Part shown: positions 1 to 9,900 of the stretch, one piece after another
Layout: the number at the start of each line of letters is the position of its first letter
Position numbering within the stretch: the first letter of the stretch is position 1
Source of the DNA: Amoebophrya sp. AT5.2
Taxonomy: Eukaryota > Sar > Dinophyceae > Syndiniales > Amoebophryaceae
Direction: 5' to 3'
DNA: 10,851 nt
Assembly: GCA_005223375.1 (NCBI GenBank)
Contig: RXOD01006246.1
Coordinates: forward strand, 1-10,851
Notes under the pieces: generated by a model
Databases searched by the model: none
The model's input: the letters and a program-made list of their open reading frames with translations, nothing else
What the model was told of the DNA's origin: nothing
Made by a program: the position numbers and the translations under genes

Positions 1-224
1 CACTTCCTCCCTAGCAGCTGTAACGGCGGAGCACAATGCGACCAAATACGAGACCAAACACAAAGGACAAAATATCAGACCAAATACAAGACAGCACAAG
101 CCATCGCCACTGCCCATCGATCATACCAGACCAAGAACTACCAGACGATCGAACTACAAGACCGCCACCACCAGAACATGAACAATGGCCGCCAGGAAAA
201 TAGGCTATAAATACGATCCCCCCC
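1..224 (-). mobile_element. Introner-like intron of the leftmost gene, truncated by window edge
   Basis: On the minus strand the coding sequence of the leftmost gene runs into a G-run at about 224, then into sequence that aligns over most of its length with the channel intron at 3158-3500. Shared landmarks in order are CCTGG..GGC..ATTGTTC, a GGTGGTGG run, GTCT[T/C]GTAGTTC, TCTGGTAGTT, GGGCAGTGG, GATATTTTGTC and TCGTA[T/C]TTGGTC. The frame hits TAG at 207-205, inside the element, which fits an intron rather than a true C-terminus. The 3' end and its direct repeat lie beyond base 1, so the exact splice position cannot be fixed; by analogy it falls within about 225-232. Family assignment rests on visible similarity, not on a computed alignment. 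Confidence 0.6.
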
Positions 225-2172
225 GTAAGCCCTCCTTCAGAACCTTGATCTTCTGCTGCTGCTGCTCGCACTTGCCCACCACCTCCCGCAGCTGCCGCTC
301 CAAGTGTGCCGCGCGCTCCTCGGCCGCACTTGTAATTGTATCATGCAAGAAAGGGAAAGGGGCACCAGCTGCGTGAGAAACGGGGCCGGCTGCCTCTTCC
401 GCTTGCTGTTCAAGAACAGCGGGGTGGTTGTTGTACTCATCATGTCCCATATTGATGCGCCCAGTCTGGGGTTGTTGCACCCAGTCTCGGGCGTTCTGCT
501 CGATGGTGTTGAACCCAGTTTCGGGGGTCTGGCCTCCGCGGTTATTGATGCGATCGCTGCCGCTGGGTGGTGGTGGAGGTGCACCAAAAGTAGAACTACT
601 ACTACTGCTACAACTACCCGCTCCTGTAGTGCCTTCACCCCGACGAGGAGCTCCACGTTGCATCGGGTCGTCGTAATCATTTGCGCTGGTTTTCACGGGT
701 TGTTCACCGCTTTCGGTTTCGTCCTCCAAAATCGTTTTTCCGGACTCCGAGGAGGAGGACCCGGCCAGCACGACTGCTGCCGCTCCGATTTCCAGCTCCT
801 CCTCCTCCTCCTGATCATGCGCCGATGAGTTATCAGGTTGGTTCTGTTCTTGTTGCGGCCCCCAACCACCGCCGCAAAAGGACGACGAGGAGCTGGCGGT
901 ACCTGACGTCGTGCCGGCGGCTGTCGTGGCACCGAAACGCGTTTCGTGAAACTTGTCGTAGCTGCATGACGAGGATGACGAGGCTGTTGAGGTAGACGAG
1001 GATGGCACGGAAGCTGCCTGCTCAGCTGGATATCTGCTGCCTGACCCTCGTGCCTGGGCCATCAAGTGCTCGGTCATGATGTCTTCGCTGTCTTCACCTC
1101 CGAGCTGTAATTCTGGTTGGGAGTCGAAGAGTACGCGCGGCGGCGGCAGTTGTGGGGGATCTTCTCGGCGAGTGTCGTAGCTCGACGTCGGCGCCGCCCG
1201 GTGAAGAAGATCACCACGGAAGTAGTGGGGATCCGTTCGGGTGCTCCCCGCATTCGCGAGGACAATCCCACGCTTATCCTCATCCGCCGACGTAGTAGAC
1301 ATGTTCATGGTGCTAGTCGCGTGGAGGCCGGTCATAGTTGTATCGACCATGATGCGGCTCGGCTTATTCTGCTGATGCTTCTGCGGTTCTCGTTGTATCG
1401 ACCACTCAGCGGCGGAAGTCGCGAATTCGTCCAAAAAGCCACTGTCGTCTTCGATCATCGAGCTGAGGCGCTCGTTGATCGGATCTTGCCAGTGGTCCTC
1501 GTGGTCAACATCTTCCTCGAGGACATTGTTGTTTCCAGTTAAATTTATCGTCGGCTGGATTCGGCTTGGCGGCGGAGCCGGAGCACTTTTCCTGACTTCG
1601 TCGTCGTCGAAGGGAGGAGCTGAAGCCGCTACCGCTTCTACCGCACGCGCAGCTGCCTTGCTCGTCGAGTCCGTGGACTGCAGCGCGTCATTTTTTCCGG
1701 AGGTCGTGGACCCACAACCCGCATCACTCGTCGACGCGTTCCACAAGGCATCGAATCTACTCTGCCGCCGAGAACGAGGCAAATTATGTTGCTGGTCGGT
1801 CGTTTCATCAGCGCGCACCCCATCTTCCTCGACGCAACCTTCCTTGTTGATGCGCGAAGATCTTATTTCCGACAAAGGAGTTGCATCCTTATCCACTTCC
1901 AGCAGCTGCTTCTCTGCCAGTACTAGCCGGCCCCCGCCGCCGCGCAGCCGGGAAGTTGTTCTACCACCTTCTGGCTTTTTGGTTTTGCCGCGCAACAAAT
2001 CATCGAAGTCAGCAGACGCTGTCGAGGCAGTAGAAGTGGCGGTAGAAGTCAGGTGAGTTCTTGTGGGCGCAGTAGCAGTAGCCGTAGCGGCTGGGGTCGC
2101 GGATTCTGCAGGCTGCGAAACACCAAGCAAACGATCCAACTCCGCCCGGCGAGCGCGCCGGCGTGCCTCCAT
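225..2172 (-). CDS. Low-complexity protein of unknown function, 5' exon (3' partial)
   Basis: This is an uninterrupted minus-strand frame of about 648 codons. The ATG at 2172 is preceded in frame by TAG only eight codons upstream, which supports this start if no upstream exon exists. I do not recognise a family. The N-terminus is very basic (MEARRRARRAELDRLLG), followed by Ala/Thr/Ser-rich sequence. An acidic patch (IEDDSGFLDEF) sits mid-protein. Long Ser runs are encoded by imperfect trinucleotide tracts, and there is a Glu run (coded at about 794-815). The last 30 or so residues before the intron look like a coiled coil (ERQLREVVGKCEQQQQKIK). No signal peptide, membrane segment or catalytic motif is visible. 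The protein probably continues in another exon to the left, because the frame enters a repeat element at about 225. It could be a scaffold or regulatory protein, but nothing in the sequence proves that. Confidence 0.7.
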
Positions 2173-2814
2173 CGTCTTGCGATTCTTGCGTAACTAAGTA
2201 CTATATGATCGTAATGAGAAATGGTGGGAATTTCACCCGGAAAAGAAAAAAGCTCGACGATGGTACACAAAACCATTTACATGAACCAACCCTACTACTT
2301 CGCGTTCGCAGCTGCTTCTACATACAGATACAGCAAAAAGATACAAAAGTCAACGGTAGGAGACGCAAACGATGGCTATTTCTTTCTCTTACTTTGGTTG
2401 ATGGTCATGCCGATTTTGGTCTACAAATGCAACTGACGTCAAAACCACGAGGCTCCATTTTTGCATCGTCTCCTCGTCTCGTTCTCTCTCACCACTTCAT
2501 CCGATCACGCACGATAGAATTTTTGCACATGCACCTTCATCACATTGTCGGAAGGCAGAGCGCCGGACGTCCTTCGAATGAACGAGGACGCCGTCAACCG
2601 CCAGAATCTCCATTCAACGAGGACGCCGCCCCCGGCGAAGATTGCTCAGAGATGTTCGTTGTGTCAAACAACATACTTTACATAAAGTCAGGACCAGGTA
2701 AGGATCGATAATTCATACTTAGGTCGGGTTCAACAAGCTTCTTATTCTTTTTACATTTTTGATTGAGGGCGTTATTTTTGTCGTGGTTAAATCACATGAA
2801 GTGCAGGTCCTTTT
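2173..2814. other. Intergenic region between channel 3' end and next gene
   Basis: These 642 bases separate the channel stop codon from the start of the next gene on the same strand, so they should hold the channel 3' UTR and the 5' UTR of the leftmost gene. On the minus strand a pyrimidine-rich tract (near 2236-2250) lies upstream of AG dinucleotides at about 2195-2202, possible acceptors for a 5' intron or for spliced-leader addition; this is weak. No convincing coding frame is present on either strand. A 13-bp direct repeat is listed separately. Confidence 0.5.
2581..2628. repeat. 13-bp direct repeat, 35-bp spacing
   Basis: AACGAGGACGCCG occurs exactly at 2581-2593 and again at 2616-2628, inside the intergenic region. 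It has no obvious function and could be the trace of a small local duplication. Confidence 0.6.
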
Positions 2815-5800
2815 TCAGACCTCTGCGGCGTTGGTCGTTCCGAACGGAAGCGGCACCTTTGGTGGCATTTCTCCCGCTCGTGATGAGGGAGCGCCGCTAC
2901 TTCTTCCCTCTTTACTTCTCGCTCTTGGTGTGCGCGGCGTTTTTGGCTCTGCTTTCTCTCCCCCCCTCCCCGCCCCCGCACCTTGATACATCAAAGGCAT
3001 CGGATCCGGAACGGCTGCGCGCGCGCTGCTCTTGAGCTCCGCTATCTCTCCCCGCAGTTCAGCGATTTCGTTCAGCAGCACGTCCAGTTTTCCGTGCGTC
3101 ACTGCTCTTTCTTCCCGCGCTTTCAGCATCCACTCCACCTGTTTGCTCTCCTGCTTCTTTAGAGGGGTGAAAAACCCATTTTCGGCGGCATTTCTGGCGT
3201 GTTGCTCGTTCGGCTGTTGTCGAGACCAAATACGAGACAAAATATCAGCCGAAATACAAGACGACGCAGACAAATCCTTGGCGTCTCGTGGCCGTCACTT
3301 TGGAATGCTTGCTCCCCCCTACGTAGCAGAAGCACAACAGGACCAAGTACGAGACAAAATATCAGCCGAGATACGAGACAAAACACAAGACAACACACAC
3401 CACCCACTGCCCGCATCATACGAGAGCAACTACCAGAGGAACTACGAGACCCCCACCACCTCCAGAACAATGCCCAGGCAAATGGGTTGATCCTCCCCTT
3501 TTTAACTTCTGGCTTCTCCTTTCCGCCTCCGCGAACTTCTGCCTTGCTACTTCCTGGAACCTCGCCGCCTGGGCCTGCTGCATCGTCGCGCGTAGGATCC
3601 GTCCCTTTTCCTCCGGCAGCACGGCGGAGCGGATCAGCGCGATGGAGGCCGTGGAGCTGAGCACGGAGGTGGTCAGCTCCATGTAGGTGGTGGACATCTC
3701 GAAGGGGTCCAGCTCTCCGCTGCTGTCCAAATCCATCGCGTCGAAAAACGCCCCCGCGTCGTTCGATTTTAAATGCAGCCGGTCGAACAGGTTGCGGAAG
3801 GCGAGCGACTTCTGCCAGTTCTCGCAGAAGTACTGCTTGGTGGTGAGCACCTGGTCCTCGCCCGGGAATTTCAACAGGTCCTGGATCTCGGCCATGCGGT
3901 GGTCGATCTCGAGGTCCCGCCCGACCCGCTTCGCCTGCGTCGAAGCGGTCTCCAGCACGGTTACGGTCACGAGGTTCATCAGCCCCAGCGCGGACACCGA
4001 GATGAACAACAAAAAATAGAAGTACGGCCAGATGTGCTCCTGCGACAGCGGCGCGACCATGTCGGTCCAGCCATCCAGCGTCATCATCTGGAACAGATAC
4101 AAAATGGCGTCGCGAGTCGTCGAAAACAAATTCTTCGCGTCATTGAACGCAGTCTCCGCCTCGGAAGGAGACGCGTCCTGTTGTTGTAACCACCTGGAAG
4201 CTGTTGAAGTGGCACTCACAACTCCAATGCTCGCGACGTCTGCGGGCAGGCTCGTCGAAGAAGGAGCTCCTCCAGCACCAACTGTTCTAGTACTTGTGAT
4301 GCTGGTGGAGGTGCTCCTGCTTGCTGATGTCGAAGCCGATGCTCCTCCTGCCTCCCACGTCGACGACGCCGACAGCAAGAACGACATCATCATGCCCCAC
4401 AGAGTAGAAGGGACTTCAAGAACACCCCCTCCTCCCCCCATATTATGGTGAATTCCCTCCTCCAGCAGCCCCTGAATAGACAGCCCCCTCCTCCCACTGC
4501 CGATGTACACCAGGTCGTCGTTCTGGCCGATGATGACGATGGAGAACATGGCGAAGAGGAAGATGATGATCATGATGAACACTACGGTGTACATCAGCGG
4601 GGCGAGACTGAAGAAGAACAGCTGCACCACGTTCCACAGCTGCTCGAAGATGGTGAGCAGCCGGAGCACCCGCAGCGCCCGCAGCACGCGGAGCATCCGC
4701 ATCACGTTCGCGCCCGTGTTCTTGGAGGCTTCCTTGTCCGAGGAGTCGGACAGCGTGCCCGTGGTCATCAGCGGAAGCAGGATCTCAAACAGCAGCCCCG
4801 ACCCCACGACCGCCACATCCAACGAGTACTGGACGTTGAAAAGCGTCTTCGTAGTCCCAAACGCAGCGCAGCGAAGCCCGAGCTCGCAGCAAAAAATAAA
4901 CAGAAACAACAGATCGGATATCATGATGAAGTCCGCGAAAGAGGTTTTCTGTGGAGAGCAGAAGGTGTTGTTGTTCGTGGAGTGGTTTATTGCAATTGCG
5001 ATTGGATTCATTTTTGTGATGAAATGATGAATGAGATTGAGAATGTATGAAGCTAGTACTCGAGGAGGAGCGCCATGATGAAGTAGAAGCCTAAAAGTGG
5101 GTCAGTCTTTCAGTACGTCTTCTCCCTGCAGCTGGTACTCGAGCGCCATGAAGAGGCAGTTGGTCATGATTGCTATGAACACGAATGCCTCGAACCTCCT
5201 CGAGACCACGATTTTTTGCAGTCTCGAAATGTCTTTTCTGCCCCGCAGGGCCCGCCGCTCCTTCACCAAATTGTTCGCCGCGGGGTTTAGTTGTTCGATT
5301 TTCGCCAGCCTTTCGTCCCGCAGCTTCTTTGCTTTTTCCCGGATCCGCTTTCCCGCCTTCTTCGCCGCCATCGCGGAGGCGAGCGACAGGTGTGCGGAAG
5401 ACTCGCCCTTCTTGAATGCGGAGACTAAGGAACTGGAACTCGCCAAAGATGACATGGAGGCTCCTGCTGCGCGGAAGGGCGACGCTGATCCAGCTCCCGC
5501 TGGAGATCCACTCTCCTCGCCTTCCTGTTCATCCCCCTCTGCGGCACCACCGCCTGCAGCAGCCTGTCGAAGCGCGGCCAGCGCCGGAAGCTGCTGCGCG
5601 AACTGATTCAAGTTCATCTTCCCCGCCTGCTGCTGGTCCTCATAATCACCGTCCTCAGGGCGGGCGGCACCACCAGCTCCTGGCTGCCCCTGCGACTTTG
5701 GCGTGGCCGCGACACTACTGCGTCCTGCTGCCATCATGCGCGCAGTGCTCGCGCTCCGCGCCCGGGGTGTGCTCTTGTTGCTGGTGGCGGCCACACTCAC

Positions 5801-6160
5801 AACGCCGGGCTCTCGGTCGCGCGCAGCGCGACTGGCGAGCGTCTGCGGGTCGATCTGAGTCCGGTACCGGGAGGGGTCCGGAATGCTGTCCGGCCGCTTC
5901 AAGGGATCTGCCGGAAACTTCGGCCCCGACAACTTCTCCGCGGTCTCAGCACTCTCACCTATTGCTGCAAATGAATCCGATCCGGGCGGAAAAAACCCCT
6001 GCGACTGCGGCGGCCTGGCTTTGGGTCCGGGGACGCTAACGCCAACGTCGTTCACGTTGGCCGATGGTGCAGCTCCTGTCATACCTAGTCTCTTTTTTGC
6101 GGATGACCTGCGAAGGGAGCCATCACTTTCAGCTTCGAATTCTTCATCATAGCGAATCAT
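2815..6160 (-). CDS. Single-domain voltage-gated cation channel with EF-hand (CatSper/EukCat/NaChBac-like)
   Basis: Spliced as complement(2815..3157, 3501..4948, 5117..6160), which gives 944 residues and a stop. The ATG at 6160 has an in-frame TGA six codons upstream. Residues 1-320 are low-complexity and basic near the end, probably cytosolic. S1 is about 323-343, S2 352-374, S3 389-408. S4 (about 430-449) has Arg every third position (432, 435, 438, 441, 444), the voltage sensor. S5 is about 458-488, the pore helix and filter are at 623-645 with TLDGW at 638-642, and S6 is about 655-681. One canonical EF-hand loop (DLDSSGELDPFE) spans 754-765, and a coiled coil runs from about 800 to 880. 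One six-helix domain with T-x-D/E-x-W is typical of channels that assemble as tetramers (NaChBac, CatSper, diatom EukCat). Ca2+ or Na+ selectivity cannot be decided by eye. About 130 Ser/Thr/Ala/Gly-rich residues between S5 and the pore (492-622) are unusual. The tail ends in NAAEV. Confidence 0.88.
3158..3500 (-). mobile_element. Non-canonical intron formed by a TIR element (introner family 1)
   Basis: The channel frame continues correctly only if bases 3500 to 3158 (343 nt) are removed. A TAAA direct repeat sits at each boundary (3504-3501 and 3161-3158). Joining them gives K-L-K-K-Q-E, an uninterrupted coiled coil, in the same phase on both sides. The ends are imperfect inverted repeats about 30 nt long: AGGGG..AACCCATTT..GGCATT at the left matches the complement of the right end. 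No GT-AG pair at these boundaries keeps the frame. Internally it carries two copies of a roughly 40-bp unit. Introner elements with TIRs and short direct repeats are reported for Amoebophrya; membership here is inferred. Confidence 0.8.
3217..3377 (-). repeat. Internal direct repeat within the channel introner
   Basis: Two copies of a GTCT[T/C]GTAT..TCGGCTGATATTTTGTCTCG unit, followed by TA[C/T]TTGGTC, lie at about 3377-3329 and 3264-3217 (minus strand), offset by about 113 nt. The copies differ at only a few positions. A related single block is in the element at the left window edge (about 85-40). Within each block GTATTTGG/ATATTTTG modules recur every 10-12 nt, so the unit itself looks built from short degenerate repeats. 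Confidence 0.7.
4949..5116 (-). other. Canonical GT-AG intron in the channel gene (168 nt)
   Basis: The donor GTACTG begins at 5116 right after codon Asp348, and the acceptor CTCTCCACAG ends at 4949. Phase is 0 on both sides. The join puts the end of S1 (ALEYQLQGED) next to S2 (KTSFADFIMI), the spacing expected for a voltage-gated channel. Stop codons occur in all useful frames in between. Unlike the other channel intron it has no terminal inverted repeats. Confidence 0.82.
5051..5150 (-). repeat. Partial copy of the exon 1 end inside the following intron
   Basis: The exon segment CATGGCGCTC-GAGTACCAGCT (5150-5130) recurs inside the intron at 5077-5051 as CATGGCGCTC, then CTCCTC, then GAGTACTAGCT. 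Apart from the 6-base insertion there is one mismatch in 21. The intronic copy reads M-A-L-L-L-E-Y and then stop, so it is not a usable alternative exon as it stands. Confidence 0.7.
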
Positions 6161-6206
6161 GGCCCGGCATGGAAATCATAGTGAGAATTATGGGAAGACG
6201 AGGCAG

Positions 6207-6223
6207 CTGTGAGAAAGTTAGTA
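6207..6223 (-). promoter_or_regulatory. Branch point plus splice acceptor upstream of the channel start
   Basis: On the minus strand TACTAAC (6223-6217) is followed directly by TTTCTCACAG ending at 6207, a textbook branch point and acceptor, 46 nt before the channel ATG. Dinoflagellate mRNAs receive a trans-spliced leader, so this may be the leader acceptor. It could equally be the end of a cis intron in the 5' UTR. Sequence alone cannot separate the two. Confidence 0.5.
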
Positions 6224-6288
6224 GCGAGAGGGGATCCTCGTCCTGCTGTCGTTCACTGTTGATGTTGTTCTTCGACCAAGGAAAATAA

Positions 6289-6304
6289 GTATCTGGTCCC
6301 TGTA
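6289..6304 (-). repeat. Solo terminal-repeat fragment of introner family 2
   Basis: The minus strand reads AATACAGGGACCAGATAC here. Fourteen bases (ATACAGGGACCAGA) are identical to the exon/element junction at 10068-10055 of the glycosyltransferase gene. No partner end is obvious nearby apart from GTGCTGGTCTC about 25 nt upstream. It may be a remnant, or the start of a 5' UTR intron that ends at the acceptor at 6207. Confidence 0.4.
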
Positions 6305-6989
6305 TTGTTCGCGAAACCGAGACCAGCACATGTTGCCGATCGCTGACGGATAACCGAAGCTGATGCTGAGTACTTTGATGGGGAGCCACGTGCAGGTGCA
6401 ACCGAGACAGATGACGATGAGGACACGAGGCACCGCTGCGCGCAACCGAGAAGAGGAAATTCACGCGCAAACGAAGACAAGACGAGCAGTAGACACTATT
6501 AAACCACAGTTGTGATAGACGCATCATAAAGCATCACGCTTGAGCTCCACCGACTGGCATCGGTCTTGTGTCCGACACGTTTCTCCCAGCATTCATAATC
6601 TATCTAACGATGCTACGAGGCGAACCCAACCGATTCGTTTGATGCTTCCGCTGCGAAGGCTGCCCCTTCTCTTGTTTGCAGTGAAGACAACTTGCTGTTG
6701 CTTCGTTGTCAAAAATAAAATTTTCTTTATTTATATAACATTGCTATCGCAGGAGCCGCGTAAAGCGACTCACTGCTGCATCAACATCACAGTTCTGAAT
6801 TCCCGACAGCGACATCAAAAAATGTAAGCCCGCCTATGAATATAGCATTTGCTTACCACCTCTGGTTCGCCATTTTAGATCATGTTTTGGAAGGTTTTTT
6901 TGGAAGTGGATCCCGCCCTCAAAGAACGGCTTTGACGCAACAGCAGAATCCGCCCTGCACCTGCTTCGCTCGTCCGTGCATCTTCCCAC

Positions 6990-9900
6990 CTATCCCCACC
7001 CCGGTGGGTACTCGCCTTTCTCCTGGTAGAATTGCAGTAGGGCGGTTTGGATGTGCTCGTACTTCTCGTCCGAAATCCCGTGGTCCACCGTCCAAAGCGC
7101 TGTTCGAAGCCAGTGCGCCACCTTCATCATGTCGATTTCCAGGTTCAGCATGCGCCAGTTCCAGTCGTACACGTCCGACGTTATGTTCATCGCAGAATTC
7201 TTCCCGCGAGGATTCGTCCAGCAGAGCTGTTCGTTGAAATGATTTTTTTAAAAAATTTTGCTTCGAGCAAAGAAATCGATAAATCGCTGCCAAAGAAAAT
7301 CCGCAGAACAAAAACCAACACTGCAGTGGTTTTGTTCACTACCACTTGCATTCGATGAAGATGGAGATGGCGCAGCCCCGCAAACAAAACGCAGCCGCAG
7401 CCGCTTTAATGTGGAGCCAAGACCAACGATAGTTAAAGTACATGTACATGTACTTGTACGCCTATCTTTCTATATTAAGAATGTACAACAACGGCCCTGA
7501 CTCTAGCTCTACTTCTAAAATAGCAAATCATCTTCATCAACTGCAACGGGATCGTACGTGCGTGATGTTTTTTGCGAACTTGAGCAGGCCCCCGAATATG
7601 CCTCGCTTGTTTTTGTTCATGCCTTCGTCGCAGACTTGGTAGCCGCCCCTGCGCAGCGGGACCGCTTCCATCACGACCGAGTTTGGTGGCATGAACAGCC
7701 CCCAGGCCAGCCCGTCCCCGTGCGCCCCGAACATAACCCGCGCCTTGGACGCCAGCCGCACCTGCTCCACGAAGTCCAGCGCGGCGAAGTCGTGCGCCTC
7801 GATCACCCACTCGTCCGCGGGCAGCGCCAGCTCGATGTACCGCTTCACGTCCGCCATGTTCTCTACGAACCTGTGGAACGACTTGCCCGGCAGCCGGTCC
7901 TGGATCAAAAACAGCTTCTTCCGCATCCGGAACCCCCAGTCGTACTCGACGACTGATCTTGATGTACCAGTTGATGTTGAAGATGTGGGGGATGAAACGG
8001 GTCGTTGTGCTTCACTTTTCTCCAAGAACTCGCCCTCGGGCAGCTCGAATTGGAAACCGTCGCGCGGATCCACGACTTCCACCATCGTCCGGTCCCTCGC
8101 CACCACGGAGTCATGATGTTGATCGCCGGAACCGGATGAAGATGAACTACTTGTTGTTTTCCCGATCTCTGCGTCTTCCTCGATGTAGGTGTACACCGTG
8201 TTGGCGTCGTTTTCGTCGCCCCCCTTTGCGCGCCCCCGGTAGAACGGCTTCGCGTCCGGATCCCGCCCCAACCGTTCCAGCGCGGCCCTTTTGCGCAACA
8301 GCCCCCCGCCCAGGAAGAAGTTCCGCATTTTCCGCGTGAAAAACTGCACGTGCTGCGCCTCGGTGTACCCCCCACCGCTGTACATCATCAGCTCGTGGCC
8401 GAAGACGACCTTTTTGTAGCAACGGTTCACGCTTTCGAAGCCCTGCGAGTAGATGTTTACGTTCTGAAACGCCTCGAGGAAGCGCGCAAACCAGCCGTAG
8501 CGGCCGTCGAACCGCATCGTGTCGAACCCGAGCAGCTTGTTCCAGTGCTTATGAAGGGACCAGATGGTAAGTGACCAACTGGTAAGTGAATGTTGGCAAT
8601 GGCAATGGGTCTGTCTCCCTCCATGGATGGCGGATAGATTGCCCTAGCGATGGCGAGTGCCGATCAAGGCGCTCTGAAGTCTGCCCGGGTCGATGAAACA
8701 CCCGGGCGGTTTTTGGAAATGGGCCCCATTGTTTGGAGTAGGGGGGGCAGGGAAGTAAGCCAATGGGAGGTAGAGAAGCAAGGTCATGTTGAAAAGCCAA
8801 GAGCTAGAACAGTTCTCCTTCTAGTTCAATTAGAGCTCCAGCCTGAGAGTGAAAGCAGGGGAAAAGCGGGCGCCTTCTTCTATCTAGACGGTCTGGTCCC
8901 ACCATAGTGCTCCACGTCCCGCTCCAGGTTCTGGTTCAACAGAAACAGGTCCACCGCGGGTTTTGCTCGCGTCTCGTGTCGTCCGACGACGTCGTCCGCG
9001 GAGAAAAACTGTTTCAGGTTGGTGCCGCCCAGCCCGTACTTCTCGGGCTCGAGGAACAGCATCACGAACGGCGGAATCAGGCTGTGCAGCCCGTGCCAGG
9101 TGGAGGTGAGCTTGAAGGTCACCGGCAGCAGGAAGGCGACCGTGTCCCGCTCCTCCGGCACGTGCTGGGGGTACAGCTGGGGGGAAACCTCGAACTTGAA
9201 CAGAGTCTGCCCCACCTCGGAACAGGCGCGGAACATGCCGCCCTCGTCGAAGGCGTCGGGGTCGTGGTAGTTGATGCTCTGTCTGAACGTGCCGTCCGTC
9301 ACGCACATGTTCGCGATTTCGTACACGCAGTCGGAAAACTGCCGCCCCTTCACGCTCCCCGTCTGCGACCTCTTCACCGCGATCTTCTCGCACTGGCAGC
9401 TCAGAAGGCAGTTCGGGTCCTTGAAATCCTCCTTCCCCGGCAAGTTGTAGCGCTCGCGCACGTGTGCCGGCACCGGCAGCGCCGGGTGGAAGCGAGACTG
9501 GGACCGCACGTAGCACTCCTGCTCCATCCACGCGTCGTTCATTAGCAAAATCACGACAGACTCCGACTTGCTCCGCAGAATCGGCGCAATTATCACGGGG
9601 CCAGCGGGTAAGTTGGTACTACGTGGAAAGTGAAACTTTCGGGCGGGGGTCCCATTTGGTGGTCCTCAAAAGATGAGGTCTGCCACTGCCAATGCACATG
9701 CAGTTAGTACTAGGAGAAAGCGCAGCTTTCCGCGGTCGGCAAGCCTGGCACCCTACTTGCACCTGCACCTCCGCCTCCCCACAGCTAACAAGAAAAAGAG
9801 ACGGAGAGCGGAACTCTACTTTAGCAATTACATTTTTAGGCACGCTCATCTTGATTTACCCTGCTTTCAGGCTCTAGCAGCATTCTCGCGAATCCGAATG

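Larger units (their letters stand above)
6161..6989. other. Intergenic region between glycosyltransferase 3' end and channel start
   Basis: These 829 bases hold the glycosyltransferase 3' UTR and the channel 5' region. A short A+T-rich patch at about 6710-6745 contains AATAAA on the minus strand roughly 260 nt past the glycosyltransferase stop; it could mark the 3' end, but dinoflagellates do not reliably use that signal. Several short open frames exist here, with no homology I recognise and no sign of selection. A splice acceptor and a TIR-like fragment are listed separately. Confidence 0.5.

Noticed and set aside
1475..2056. Plus-strand open frame of 193 codons, and other long plus-strand frames such as 5416-6039 and 10078-10719
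   Set aside because: They lie opposite clear minus-strand coding sequence and consist of Ser/Arg/Pro/His-rich antisense translation. They are shadows.
2815..3273. A separate small gene encoding a 152-residue coiled-coil protein
   Set aside because: Its upstream part is the introner. From 3157 on it continues the channel frame in phase, and the coiled coil runs across the join.
3217..3485. CRISPR array or satellite
   Set aside because: There are only two diverged copies, with no regular spacers, inside a eukaryotic intron.
4125..4520. A further in-frame introner in the S5-pore loop of the channel
   Set aside because: The frame stays open and I found no convincing pair of inverted ends with direct repeats. 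Kept as coding, with the doubt stated in the findings.
6147..6527. Minus-strand open frame of 126 codons just upstream of, and overlapping, the channel start
   Set aside because: It overlaps the channel start in another frame, has no recognisable domain and crosses the likely splice acceptor at 6207. It is more likely leader sequence.
7438..7460. GTACATGTACATGTAC palindromic stretch as a regulatory site
   Set aside because: It is a short simple-sequence run inside a GT-AG intron, with nothing to support a function.
8544..8905. Ordinary GT-AG splicing of this intron
   Set aside because: The donor in GGTGGG with the acceptor CATAAG shifts the frame, whereas the AGCACT direct repeat gives an in-frame join.
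8880..9596. Separate genes starting at 9596 (GTG), 8517 and 10488 (GTG)
   Set aside because: These are internal exons of one gene. The starts are non-ATG or lie within conserved glycosyltransferase sequence, and the frames join at direct repeats.
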